62,000 bases of DNA from Chrysomallon squamiferum (GCA_012295275.1 CM022676.1:15658785-15720784); one strand, 5' to 3'. Counted from the stretch's first letter, positions 14,517-25,327 are shown. Numbers and translations are program-made. The notes: generated from the sequence alone by a model not told the origin.

Positions 14517-17500
14517 AAAGCTGCTAAATCTCAGACTCACACACACACACACACACATGCATACATGTACATAAGCACATATACACACCCAGAAGAAGAT
14601 GCAACTCAAATGCACGTTCGTAGATTACAAATAACACAACAAAGAAACAAAAGTATGAACCTTTTTTCAGTCTACGACATATGAAATTAATTCCAATAAC
14701 AAGAAGAGTTAAGACGAGAATTCCTGATCCAGATCCAACAGCCACTGCTATCACATTTTCATTAGACTCGTCATCTGAAATAACACTTGTTAAACTGAAT
14801 ACAGATGTACTATAAAAAGGTATTCGAATTTGAAACGTGTACACTGTAAGAAAATACAGACTAAATGGGTACATATTATGCTACAGTAAATACACAAACA
14901 TATAAAGCTTACACAATATGATAGAACAAAGGAAGGAACAAAAATAAAGGAGCCATAAAAAGTGGTGCAAGGGTGAACATTTGTATGAGTCGCCTTATTT
15001 CGTCATGGTTAATGTCTGCAACCAAGTAATTAACAATACATCACTTTTGTTCAGAGTTCCTATGTATGCTGTTCTCGGTGCGGTGGCTGGGGTTATAAAG
15101 TTGATTCAATGTATTTTGTACAAGTATATCAAACATGTTTCCTTGTCATGTCTCACTGGAGGTTACGCGCAACAGTCCCTTGTTCGAGTTGGTGACTGGT
15201 GAATTATATAGAACCAAATAGAGGTCCAAAACAAACAACAACAAAAATTGATCGGACCCTTAAAAAGTCGACATCGAACCTTCTGATTCACTATCGTCTG
15301 GCAGTAAGAATCCGTGAACAAAATTTAATAATAATAAAAAGCGAATTCTTCCCTTAATTCTACCAAGGGAGTGGTAAAATCTCGAGAGTTGTCTGAACTT
15401 GACAATAACGAAACCCTTTATAATCTGTCTCCTTAAGATGTAACATCAGTGAAGAGATTTAACATTCGATAGAACAACGAACTCATTCCAATGAATACAC
15501 TGATATCAGGTCAGTGTATCTAACTGACTTGTTCAACTCTACATTCCAAAGAGGACTTTTGTCCTCTGTGACCAGTTAAACGATGAAACCAAAGCATGCA
15601 AACATGAAACAAAGTAAATTTAATAACGTGAATGTGCTACATGGAAAGTTGAGAGAAAGGTTCAACTGAGCCTCAGACATTTAATTCTTCCAAGAAAAAT
15701 AACACTGAGTCCTCTGGAGGAAGACATGGATGCAACATATTTGAATCTTGCAGAGAAAAAAAAAGAAACAATAAATCAATAAAATAAACAGAAAACAACA
15801 CCAAGTACATCCAAACAGAAGGAAAAAATGAAAATAACAGCCGTATTTTCCCCTAATCAATAATTCAGTCACTGAGTGGAATTGCTGTGGGGGGGGGTAG
15901 GCCAACTTTGATGATCTGAGTCTTAAAGTTGTTAAAAACAATTCGTTTACAGTGTGTAAACGGCTGCCAAGAAATTAAAAAGGTGTTTCCAGTTAGATAC
16001 AAATACAAACCGTATACCGGTTTAGGCAACAAAAAAAAAAAACAAAAAAACAACAACAGAATAAAGCTGTATTGTTAATATTGGTGTCTCTGCATTATAT
16101 ACATATATATACATATGTATATATAAATTTGTTTCAAATGTAGAAGATAACGTAAAATAAGTGGCGATTTCACAAACGTTTCTGGTAAAAAAAAAGTCTA
16201 ACAAGACTGAAAGCAAATAAGATGATATGATGCACAACTGTACTAACGTACCTTTTACCTTGTTATTAATATATGTACCTGCTGTTACAATATCCGTCTC
16301 TTCTGTAAAATCTTTAACTCCGTATTTGTTACAAGCCAAAATCCTCACAAGATACTTCGTGTCTGATTTCAGAGATGCTATCACTGTTGTATGGGTTGTG
16401 TGTAGACCTCGTTCTAGAAATTTCTCTGTGACGTTGTTCCAGTGTGTTGACGTGCTTTCTCTGTACTGTACAATGAATGTTTGCATGAAGCCGCCGTTAA
16501 ATTCCTCTGTCCAAGACACTGAGATGGCAGAAGAGCTGATTCTCTTTATGTTCACATTGGAAGGAATGCTTGGTGGACCTTGTAGGCAAGAAGATAGTCA
16601 GGTCAGGTGACGTTGAAAAACATGATGATATCAGAAATATAACGAAATTGTACATTTGAAAACAAGAAGGCAAAAAAGAACAAGATAATGAACAAGAACA
16701 ACCAAAAAGTGATTGAAAGGTCAAATTAATAGAAAAATGCAAAGGAAAACTATGAAATTATCCACAAGATTTTTCCGAGTAGATCAATTTGAATCTAGAA
16801 CTTGATAGATTCCAAAGTCTGTGATTTGAATGTGTGTTAAACTGCAAAACCCCAAAGCAGACATTTCCTTTGTAATCGATGTACCGTGTCCAAGTCTATG
16901 TGTAATACAACTGGCTAGTTTGTTCAATGTAATGCTGGTAACCAGTGAAGTCTGTATTGATTATATCCATGTGTGTCTATGTGTTTGTGTGCGTGTCTCT
17001 ATATATGTATGCTTCTTTGTGTTTATTAGTGTAGATTTGTTATTAATAAAATTTCTTTAAAGTTATGTTAATTACACAAATCACTTAATTATCAATATTA
17101 TTTTTTTTTTTATATAGTTGATTTAGAAGTAATTTTAACTTGTTTATTTTGATTATTTATTTATGAGGTTCGCACAACAACCGAACCATCTACACACATC
17201 TCACAGCCTAAAATAAAATGTTATTGAAGAAGGAGAAAAATCATCAGCTGTTAGTGAGCAATTGTCCGTATTCCTTCTTTCAGTGTAACAGTAATTTGTC
17301 AAAAAAATTGTGCCAAATGAAAATATCACAAGTTGCATCACTGCTGACTGAATCATTTTTTGTGTTCTTAGTGTCACATTAGTAAAGATTTTTTGTTATT
17401 TTCCAAACCTTAATACCAACAATCATGTTTATTTATATCTTTAATTAAAAGGTTAACTTATAATTAATACACTAATCGCTTCGATTTAGTGCTGACTGTC

Positions 17501-18970
17501 TAGATTTACTGATACCACAGATGATCCGACCTGAATATGTTAACTCATAATTAATACACAATTTGTTTGTTGTTATTTCTGAACACAGAAAACTCTAGTT
17601 GACAGTTCTGTATTGAAAAGGTATACTTTTAGTAGTAAAGATACCGAATCTGTTATAGAAGTGGTACGTACATTTGTCTTTTGTATTTGTGGTCGTATAT
17701 GTTTAATATACACAGAGAAAGATACATAAATAAATTAGGTAGATACATTACTTCTTGAGCCAGATGTATCTAACAGAGTCGACGTTGTTGTTGTTGTTGA
17801 TGCCTCTGTTACGTTAATCTTATTATCCTGTGTTTGTAACCCTGAAAAATACATTTACGTACACACATGTATACATACATATAGTAAGCACCACGATGAC
17901 AACATCTATTACATTTACTGTAACTACTACTATTCTACTATTAATTTTTTTAATTTAATTTAGTATTTCTTTGACTGCTAAATACAGTTGTAGTCGATCA
18001 GCCATTATGTTCTCTGGTACACTGTGCTAACATAATGAAAGTGATGGAGGGAACAATGTGAAATTTCTATGGGATCCAATAGGAAGGTGTCTCTTTGTCC
18101 CTCGCTGCATTTGAAAACAATAAAAATACAGCAGTGAAATCAGTGTTCATTAATAGATAATTGATTACTAGTATTACTTTTCTTCTGCGTATATATTAAG
18201 TGTTGTATCTGATATAAGAAGAATGCGTGTAAAGAAAGAACAGAAGAGAGACAGAAGTCTCATTAAGATGCACATGTTCTATTTCAGGACAAAGACCCGA
18301 AGTCAGGTGATTGTGTGATTATTAAGTATGCCTAAAGTGGAACACTGTTCACTGCATCAGTGTAATGACACCACGAACAAAGTTGACGAAGTGGACCATG
18401 TAGTCAAATTTCTGAGAACATCTCCCAGCACACTACGTCACGTGCAATTACTGAGTCTGACAAGGAAATAATTAGCTCAGTCGAGTGTCATTCCTAAGTC
18501 TGATGTGGAAACTACTAAAAGGCAGAAGGGAACCGTACAGTCGAGTGTCAGTTATGACGGGTTTAATCGTGAGCGATTCAGAATTAGTTTGGAACTCTGA
18601 AACTGCAGTGAAACCATGGACACCAAGTTAATACCACGCAGTGTATTTGACAAGACTAAGCAGAAAGGTGACTGTGTTGAAAATGTAATTCGCTCATTAG
18701 TTTATACAGTAGGTGCATCTGCGATGAAATTTATAAAGAAATAATTTTTGAAAAATGCATTAGTCTTGTTTCTAGATATTTTCACTGGCTGAGATGATGG
18801 CTCATAGGATGGCTCATTGTTCCCTTACCCTGTCACATAAGTGTACCTCATAAAAATATTGATTGCGACAACCTATCAAACTCTTTATTGTAATCTAAAG
18901 TGATAATGCATCAACAGCTATGATGTGGACAAATATCTTAAAATTGGCTACTTAGTCTCCATTTAAAATC

Positions 18971-19027
<57 letters not shown>

Positions 19028-19381
19028 TTACGTGTTGGTGTAATGGAGTTACTCTTACTGTTTTCAGTGCTACATGTCCATGACTTATAGTCGTTGACAG
19101 AAAATGAAGATATAGTCAAACTGTAAGTGGTTAAATAACTTGTACCTGGGTGTAAAGTTTTGATTCTTGTTTGTACAAACTTACATCTGTAGTTATCTGT
19201 CGACTCTCTGTGTGTTTCACATATTGCTGTGTTATATTTACATGTACAAATTTTCTCATCACCTCGTTTAAATGTGATATCTTCTTTATAAATATTTCTC
19301 ATAACAGAACAAACAAATGTGAAAGTTTGATTGATGACAGCCGTCCAGGAATACACTGATAAACCAGGATTTGTAGCTGAA

Positions 19382-19416
<35 letters not shown>

Positions 19417-21174
19417 TCTCCAACAACTACTATGCTAACAGTAATAACAACGACAACGAAACGCCAACAGCAATACTAATAGCAATAACAACAGCAACAA
19501 AATAGTAATAAGAATAATAATAAGAAAAGCAATAACAAAAGTGTTGTTTGTGTACATACATACAGATGTGTGTATCAAATGCTGTTGTTCTTTTTTATAA
19601 TTGAAAGATAATATTACCTAAATTATTGTCGTCGTTTTGTGTGCGCATGCTTGTGTATGTGAGTAAATGTTTTCTTTTGTCTGTTGTTGTTTTGTTTTTT
19701 TGTTTTTTTGATTGTTTTTTTGACAGTAATGATAAATAGTTTCTTACATATTACACCAACTTGTGGTTCACTCCACACATCAAGTTGATCAGATCCACAA
19801 AACCAGACTCCAGTGTTATCTTCAGTTGGGTGATACTTAGAAACTAAATAGTCTTTGTACTCGCTGCTAGCTTTGTTTGTCTGTGCTCCACATCTACAAA
19901 TGTAACTTTGTGTACTGTTACAGTTACACGTGTCTCCTCTCTGTACACAGTCACACACTGTAGTGTTATCAGTTTGTGTTTTATGTACAAACTTTATATC
20001 AGACGTCAGATTATGTGACTCGCGTGCACGACACGTCATAAACATCGTATCACCTTTTAGTACAGGTATCACTTGAAACCATCCAAACTTTACTCCTAGA
20101 ACTGATACAAAAAAAACATTCATTTTTATTTGCAAATAATTAATTAATTAAATGAGTTAGTTTTGTTGTAATAAAACTTCTCAGATTTGAGTTTAGTCAC
20201 TATCGTTGTTATTATCACTAATCGTAGCTGTATTAGATTGATAATGATACTACTGTTATTACAACTACTGTTACTACCAATGTGATTACTAGTACTTCTA
20301 TCACTACTAATTATTATTATTACTGCCTTTATGAATACTACAACTATTACTACTATCAGTAAAACTACTATTACTATTACTGCAAATACCATTAATACTA
20401 CTATCACTAAAACTACAATTACTGTTACTGCTGATTATGCTACTATTTTTGCTATTACTGTTTTTCTACTACTAGCACTAATGATACTCTTCCTAATACA
20501 TACTATTCACACAAACACTAAAACCAGTTCTTCTGCTACTATACCCTCCACTGTTATTTCTGATACAATTATTATCAGTGGTTTATTCTATATTTACTTC
20601 TGTAATTACTACTGCTACTTCTTCTTCTTCCTATGCTTCTTCCACTTTTTCTACTCTATTACTAGCACTACTATAGCTACTAGTACTACTACAGCTACTA
20701 CGTCTACTTCTAATAATACTACAACTACTACTGTTACCAGTACTACCACTATTACTATTACTACTATCACTACAACTACTTCTTTTACCACTGTTATAGC
20801 CATTATTGTGTTTTTAATTATTAGTTTTAAATATTCCACATTTACTACAACTGCTACAGTTGCTGCTGTTGCTACTTGTGTTACTAGCGCTAACTGTATG
20901 ATTACCAGTAACTGTATAACTGTGTAACTATTACTGCTGTTGTTTTAACTATTGCTACTATTACGACTACTACACTCCCTGATTCTATTACTGTTACAAT
21001 GACCACTACTACTCACACTAACACAACAACTACATTTTCTAAAAACTATTTGCTTAAGAAGAAGAAAAGAAGAACAACTACCTGGCATTAGCTTAGATTT
21101 AACTTACCAGTACTCGAGTGCAGAATGAGAAAACTTATAGGAAAAATACGGAAAATAAAAACGTCTGTCCGCAT
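12218..21174 (-). CDS. Gene 1: Ig-Ig-FN3 type I transmembrane receptor with tyrosine-motif tail (9 exons, 479 aa)
   Basis: Exons in order of transcription: 21108-21174, 19748-20101, 19032-19376, 17752-17841, 16279-16578, 14661-14774, 13984-14017, 12915-12967, 12218-12300. Every junction has AG/GT and a matching phase, and the total is 1440 nt, 479 codons plus stop. Layout: signal peptide 1-22; Ig-like domain about 23-140 with an unusual extra cysteine cluster; Ig-like domain 141-255; Thr-rich stalk 256-285; FN3 domain 286-385; transmembrane helix about 393-418 followed by a basic RRLKK stop-transfer; tail with Tyr432, Tyr445 (YENL) and Tyr467 (YEVF). It should be a plasma-membrane receptor with an extracellular N-terminus. 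YENL fits a Grb2-type SH2 site (YxN). Ligand unknown. I do not recognise it as a named family; it differs from FREPs by having FN3 and TM instead of fibrinogen. The joined model is inferred from splice signals and paralogue conservation. Confidence 0.8.
12915..12967 (-). CDS. Gene 1 exon 8: tail with YENL motif
   Basis: A 53-nt exon (phase 2 to 1), acceptor AATCACAG, donor GTAGGT. It encodes [18 protein letters not shown]. The gene 2 counterpart, 38414-38466, has the same length, the same splice context and YDNL in place of YENL, so the tyrosine motif is conserved. Confidence 0.75.
13984..14017 (-). CDS. Gene 1 exon 7: cytoplasmic micro-exon
   Basis: A 34-nt exon (phase 1 to 2), acceptor TTTTTCAG, donor GTAATG. 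It encodes [11 protein letters not shown] with one tyrosine. The same-size exon exists in gene 2 at 36766-36799, which is the main support. Confidence 0.7.
14256..14336. repeat. (AAT)n microsatellite in gene 1 intron
   Basis: Long uninterrupted AAT run in the intron between transmembrane and tail exons. The paralogous place in gene 2 is the ATT run beside the N gap. Confidence 0.9.
14461..14516. repeat. (CT)n microsatellite
   Basis: Almost pure CT run in an intron of gene 1. It is one of six long CT tracts, all pyrimidine on the plus strand. Confidence 0.9.
14661..14774 (-). CDS. Gene 1 exon 6: transmembrane segment
   Basis: A 114-nt exon, phase 1-1. An acidic stretch DDESNEN leads into about 25 hydrophobic residues with a GSGSG kink, ending FICRRLKK. 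Positive charges on the cytoplasmic side fit a type I single-pass helix. The donor GTTCAT is weak, but the phase fits the next exon. Confidence 0.8.
16279..16578 (-). CDS. Gene 1 exon 5: fibronectin type III domain
   Basis: A 300-nt exon, phase 1-1, acceptor CTACAAG and donor GTACAT. The product begins GPPSIPSNV, has the B-strand Trp in ISVSWTEEF and the F-strand signature [14 protein letters not shown], as in FN3 domains. The 100-residue length fits a single FN3 domain encoded by one symmetric exon. Confidence 0.85.
17752..17841 (-). CDS. Gene 1 exon 4: Thr-rich stalk
   Basis: A 90-nt exon, phase 1-1, acceptor TTTTTCAG and donor GTAATG. It encodes a Thr/Ser-rich linker ([19 protein letters not shown]) with one NVT sequon, which suggests an O-glycosylated spacer. 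The corresponding exon of gene 3 (58273-58560) is more than three times longer. Confidence 0.7.
18328..18743 (+). pseudogene. Unrecognised coding-like remnant, opposite strand, inside gene 1 intron
   Basis: From an ATG at 18328 one frame stays open in coding-like composition to about 18741, interrupted only by two stops (near 18469 and 18599). The segment is less AT-rich and less repetitive than its surroundings. I do not recognise the product. It may be a decayed transposon open reading frame or a retroposed fragment. It could also be chance. Confidence 0.25.
19032..19376 (-). CDS. Gene 1 exon 3: second Ig-like domain
   Basis: A 345-nt exon, phase 1-1, acceptor TTTCAG-type and donor GTAAGT. 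Contains FVCSV as the B-strand Cys, an internal CTCKY/CETH/YRCKF cysteine set and SWTCST as the C-terminal Cys. The neighbour copy at 57025-57357 lacks twelve bases and has a stop. An (AAT)n run at 18968-19020 follows the donor. Confidence 0.8.
19748..20101 (-). CDS. Gene 1 exon 2: first Ig-like domain, cysteine-rich
   Basis: A 354-nt exon, phase 1-1, acceptor TATCAG and donor GTAAGAAA. It shows the Ig framework: Cys in MTCRA, then GVWFCGS as the F-strand Cys. Between them lies an extra cluster of six closely spaced cysteines (CDC, CNC and CRC pairs) not usual for an Ig fold. N-glycosylation sequons NTT, NST and NLT are present. The paralogous exon 56325-56690 is about three-quarters identical in protein by eye. 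Confidence 0.8.
21108..21174 (-). CDS. Gene 1 exon 1: signal peptide
   Basis: ATG at 21174, 22 codons plus one base, then a GTAAGT donor. The product starts MRTDVFIF and is mostly hydrophobic, which fits a signal peptide. The exon was found by aligning with the paralogous exon at 55122-55194, which begins with the same MRTD. Ends in phase 1, like the following exons. Confidence 0.7.
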
Positions 21175-21795
21175 GTTTCAATTATTCTAGTGAGATATCT
21201 GAAATAACAATAATAATAATTGTAATAATAATGATAATAATAATAATAATACTTAAAATAATAGTAATAATAATAACACTAAACTAATAATAATAATATA
21301 AATAATAATCATAATCATAATCATAATAAAAATAACAACCATAACAACAACAACAACAACAACAATAATAATAATACAAACGTCACTAGAAATAGAAATA
21401 ACAATAACTATAAAATCGATTCAGTCAGAAAAAGAAATTATGAACTATTTAAAAACTGACTTGTCAAATGTTCTTCCCTATGTAGTCTGCAGTATTCCTC
21501 TTAGAGCAGCCAGTGAAATTTCTGCAAAGCTTTCCTCCAACAAGGAAGTCAGTCTACTTATGTATTTCAGCAAGCTGCATTGTTTCAAAAAGGAAACAGG
21601 TTATAAAGTGCTTGCTATTGTTCGTGTGAATATGCGTTGAACACTTAGCATAACATATTCTCAAATAAACTTTGTCAGAGAAACTTTCGCTTGGAGTACC
21701 TAATATAAGTGTGTGTCTGTATGTGTGTCTTTGTGTATGTCTGTATGTGTGTCTTTGTGTGTGTCTCCGAATGTTTGTGTCTGAGTGTGTCCCTA

Positions 21796-21830
<35 letters not shown>

Positions 21831-21985
21831 TCTCTATTAAGACAATGTTATTATATATTTTGTAAACTAATTAAATGAGAGAATTTATGTTGAAAGCCCT
21901 TCTGATATTGTACAGGGAGGTTTATTGTGCGTATATATGTATATATGTATATATGTGTGTGTTTGAGTGTATGTGTGAATATGTA

Positions 21986-21995
<10 letters not shown>

Positions 21996-22063
<68 letters not shown>

Positions 22064-22075
22064 TATATATATATG
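21996..22075. repeat. (AT)n microsatellite
   Basis: AT-alternating tract with short interruptions, preceded by a GT-rich stretch. Flanks are part of the duplicated receptor upstream block. Confidence 0.9.
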
Positions 22076-22264
22076 TGTATGTATGCGATTTAAAATACAC
22101 TTAGAAAGGATCAAAGCATACGTTTCTGCTCTGCTAACAAGGATTAAAATCCAATCATTTACTACAAAAAGAAATCATAATTTAAAAAAAATAGAACTGT
22201 TCATGATAATAACAGTTATTATTTAGTGGGTATATTATAGGTTTGTATGAATCAGACTGGTATC

Positions 22265-22292
22265 AGGTATGTGTATTATTGTACACATACCT
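22265..22292. other. Perfect 11-bp inverted repeat (hairpin)
   Basis: Arms AGGTATGTGTA and TACACATACCT enclose a six-base loop. It lies 17 bases before a CTCF-like site and between the receptor block and the chitin-binding gene. Confidence 0.6.
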
Positions 22293-22308
22293 AACGATGT
22301 TAGAGGCA

Positions 22309-22323
22309 GGCGCCCCCTGGCGG
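22309..22323 (-). promoter_or_regulatory. CTCF-like site
   Basis: GGCGCCCCCTGGCGG closely resembles the reverse complement of the conserved bilaterian CTCF core (CCASYAGRKGGC). It is a GC-rich island in otherwise AT-rich DNA, between two divergently oriented genes at an edge of the duplication. Binding is inferred from the motif only. Confidence 0.4.
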
Positions 22324-23154
22324 AAAACTGCCAATATATTACGGAACACGGACAAAGGAATTTAAACAGAAAGTTTTCACAAAAGTAACCGAATTCACGT
22401 GTTTTGTTTCGTAAGAAGAAATTACATTGAGGTACTGTTATTTTTTCTTTCTATCTTTTCGCTTAATTTTAGATCTTAGGTTTTTTCCGCTTTATTTTAC
22501 TTTAGTTCCTATTTTGTTTTTTATATATTTTAATATTTTTATTTTTTTTTTCGTCTTAGTAACAGTATTGTTTTTGCATACTTTATTTGTAACTGTGTCT
22601 TCCTGTGTTCGTTCTTCTGTCGTTCTCAAAAATTCAGGTTGAGGATACTCTACCCGAAATCCATGTGACCGGAAGTTATAACCAGAGAAAAGGATTTAAA
22701 TCAAAACACAGATTCCGATTAATTTTCGTAAACAGCAAAAACAGAGAGTTCTCGGGATATTTTATATGTAATAAAGTTTGTGTGTACTAAACCAGGTGAG
22801 AACTTTGAGTTTCAACATTTCGATTAATCGTCTAAAGTTCAAGATTTCAGAATTTCGGAGAACTGATTCTCAAAATGTAAATACAATTTGCTGTTTAGTT
22901 CCTGTGAATACTGAAAATCTGTTCTTATTTATTTGTGTGCGTTTTTTTTTTTTTTTTTTTTTATTAAAATATTCATTTAAATAACGATTTGTTTGAATGT
23001 TTATGCATTTTTGTGTGTATATGTATGTATGTCTGAATGTATCTATGTATGTATATGTATATATATGTAATATGTATGTATGTATATATGTATGTATGTG
23101 TGTATGTATGTGTATGTATGTATATATGCCCATATGTATTTTATTTAATCACAG

Positions 23155-23233
23155 ATGGCTCTTTCAGCAGTGTTTGTTGTTGTCATAGTAACAGTTTCTT
23201 TCTCATCTTGCTGGAGTCAAACGCCATTTAAAT
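23155..23233 (+). CDS. CBM14 gene exon 1: signal peptide
   Basis: 26 codons plus one base, ending at a GTAAGT donor (phase 1). The product is strongly hydrophobic and ends near SCWSQTPFK. Confidence 0.8.
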
Positions 23234-25327
23234 GTAAGTACTTGATCAACTCACGTTTTCTAATCTCCTGTTTGTTTGTTTATTTATTTATGTATTTTTA
23301 TAATTTAGTACAAAATGTCTATACACCCACCCATCCATAGAAAAACACACACACGCACACACACACAGACACACACGCACAGACGGACGCACGTATATAT
23401 TTAGGTTATATATGTAAAAGAATACATCTTCACAGATTATCCCTTATTTAAATTGTTTATCTGTTTATTTTGTTTATTTGTTGTAGTTTTGTTTGTTTGT
23501 TTCTCTGTTGTTGCTTTCTTTTGTTTGTTTATTTTGTTTATCTGTTGTTGTTTTTGTTTCTTTGTTTCTTTGTTTATCTGTGGTTGTTTATTTTATTTTC
23601 GTTATATTGTTTGTTTGTTTGTGTGTTTTGTTTATCTGTTGTTTGTTTGTTTATCTGTTGTTTTGGTTTGTTTAGTGAATAGCAAGTGTTCACGACGTTC
23701 TGACTGCATGATCGGCGACAACACCCAACATCCCGAATGCACCGACTGCACCGACTGCACCCAGTTTGTCGTTTGCTTCCAAGGAAACTACGCTGTCGTC
23801 AGCTGTCCTGCGACATCTCTTGACGACGTTTACTACGACGTCACCACCGGCAGATGTGTCAGCAAGGAGAAGGCAAAATGTGGGTGAGTCATTACTGTAC
23901 TAACTTAAATACAGTTTTTAATTAATTTCTCTGTAAATATAACAGTTTCGTGTTTACATTCTCGTTGTTGTTGTTGTTGTTGAAGTAGTCGTTTTAGTGT
24001 TCATTGTTGTTGTAAGAAGTTAGAGGCATCACTGAAATCACAAAAGAGGTTGTATGCTAAACTGTTTTATTTCTTCCCTTAGGACACAGACAGACACAGA
24101 GAAGATGATTTCTGCAGATCTGAGAAAAGCGAAGAAAGCTTCGATAACTCTACCTGATGGATCCGAATACAAGTTCTCCTACTTTTCCCCGGACCTGTCC
24201 ATTCACCCTTTGGAAAGTAAGGCGAATGAAAATGACGTCACAACAAATGAAGGTACAAAGAATGAAAATTATGTTACAAATAACTCGATAAATAATGAAT
24301 ATCAGAATGACATCACCAATAGTCCGACTGAAAGTGATGTCACGAGCTACAATAATGAAAATGACGTCACAAGTAGCCCCACACAAAATGATTTCACGAG
24401 TAGCCTCAATGAAAATGACGCCACAAACAACTTAAGTGAAAATGACGTCACTAGTAAGCCGATTGAAAAATTCACAGGTTACGAGAAGGAAAATGACGTC
24501 AGAGGTAAACAGAACGAAAAAGAAATACCCACTAACCAGAATAAAAATAATGATATAAATAATCAACACCAAAATGACGTCACCAATAGCCTCAGTACAT
24601 ATGACGTCACAGACAGTCCGATTAGAAGTAGTACGACTTCATCCAGCACAACTCCGCCTCGACGTGAGATCAACCCAGCCTCCATGCTGACTTCTGACAT
24701 AAACAATTACGTTGATAACTTACAAGAAAAACAGTTTTCTTTCCTCGTTTTGACAGCGCTCAGCCAATCAAGTTTGAGACGTTTTCTCAGCCTCGTGTAC
24801 GGCTCTACTTTGGCGGGAAACCGGTCGGTTTTAACTCCAAGGATAATGACGACCTGATGTCCGCTATAAAACTTCCCAGCAACGACGTCAGTCACAACGA
24901 CCTGAACGACATGCATAAACAACTGAATGAAGATTTGTTGTCGCTGGGACATCCTTTCGATAAAGATTTTTTCAATTTCCAAGAGAGTCGGCAATCACTT
25001 TCACAATTCGAAAATCTAGAAATGAATTCTGAGAAACCGGCTCAAGTAACATCTACTCCGTCTACGGCTAATACACAGCAGCAACAGCAACCGAGATGCA
25101 CCGTTAGCTGCATTTACGACGGGCAACGACTACACGGTCTGTATCAGCACTGCCACACGTGCTCCATGTACGTCGACTGTAACCATGGAAACGCGAGTTA
25201 CCAGTCGTGTCCTATTTTAAGAGAGTGGGATGACAACAAGAAACAGTGCGTACTCTTTTCCTCCACCTGTCGGCAATTCTCGGCTTTTCCGACAATGGAC
25301 GATCTTCTAGAGACACGTTTTAAATAA
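23155..25327 (+). CDS. Secreted protein with two CBM14 (peritrophin-A) chitin-binding domains, 4 exons
   Basis: Exons 23155-23233, 23676-23883, 24083-24663 and 24735-25327 join in phase to 487 codons (486 aa plus stop). The ATG directly follows an ACAG acceptor, so a 5' UTR intron is likely. Residues 1-22 form a signal peptide (MALSAVFVVVIVTVSFSSCW). Exon 2 encodes a CBM14 domain with six cysteines (CSRRSDC, TQFVVCF, VVSCPA, GRCV, AKC). The middle exon encodes a low-complexity Asn/Asp/Thr-rich linker with repeated NENDVT units. The last exon encodes a second CBM14 domain (VSCIYDG, CSMYVDC, YQSCP, KQCV, STC). CBM14 proteins bind chitin in peritrophic matrix, cuticle, shell or radula. The 24664-24734 intron is the least certain part; the alternative is a frameshift there. 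Confidence 0.8.
23676..23883 (+). CDS. CBM14 gene exon 2: first chitin-binding domain
   Basis: Acceptor TTGTTTAG, donor GTGAGT, phase 1 to 2. It carries TDCTDCTQFVVCF and YYDVTTGRCVSKEKAKC, the aromatic and cysteine spacing of CBM14. Confidence 0.85.
24083..24663 (+). CDS. CBM14 gene exon 3: repeat-rich linker
   Basis: Acceptor TTCCCTTAG at 24082. A globular-looking start (about 45 residues) is followed by degenerate 10-13-residue repeats of the form NENDVTS. The proposed donor GTGAGA at 24664 is in phase 1. Beyond it the frame runs open to 24857 but loses resemblance to the downstream protein frame. Confidence 0.65.
24225..24625 (+). repeat. Coding tandem repeat with embedded CRE palindromes
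   Basis: About eleven imperfect units of roughly 30-42 bp, each carrying AATGACGTCAC or a close variant. Six copies contain the perfect palindrome TGACGTCA (the cAMP-response-element core). In protein the unit reads ENDVT plus a short variable spacer. Confidence 0.7.
24735..25327 (+). CDS. CBM14 gene exon 4: second chitin-binding domain and stop
   Basis: The frame is open from about 24721 and reads through PRVRLYFGGKPVGFNS and DDLMSAIKL into a clear CBM14 domain at about 25096-25280, with the stop at 25325-25327. The acceptor ACAG at 24734 has a poor pyrimidine tract; the alternative AG at 24756 has a good tract but the wrong phase for the available donors. Confidence 0.7.

Larger units (their letters stand above)
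18950..22735 (-). repeat. Left copy of duplicated receptor head block (inverted)
   Basis: The reverse complement of this block matches about 52660-57380, with the upstream part also matching 60220-62000. Landmarks: the sequence near 22610-22650 with 52700-52740; 22090-22260 with 61020-61165; 21590-21690 with 54480-54590; signal-peptide exon 21108-21174 with 55122-55194; both Ig exons. Trinucleotide-rich intron sequence at 20190-21030 has counterparts at 55920-56210. Confidence 0.75.

Noticed and set aside
14981-15202. 73-codon frame in a gene 1 intron
   Set aside because: No splice or homology support; no similarity to known domains.
20331-20927. 198-codon Thr/Ile-rich frame
   Set aside because: Lies on the antisense strand of a receptor intron made of ACT/ATT trinucleotide runs.
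21440-21640. 66-codon plus-strand frame upstream of gene 1
   Set aside because: Its counterpart at about 54520-54760 (inverted) does not keep the frame; it is part of the duplicated upstream block.
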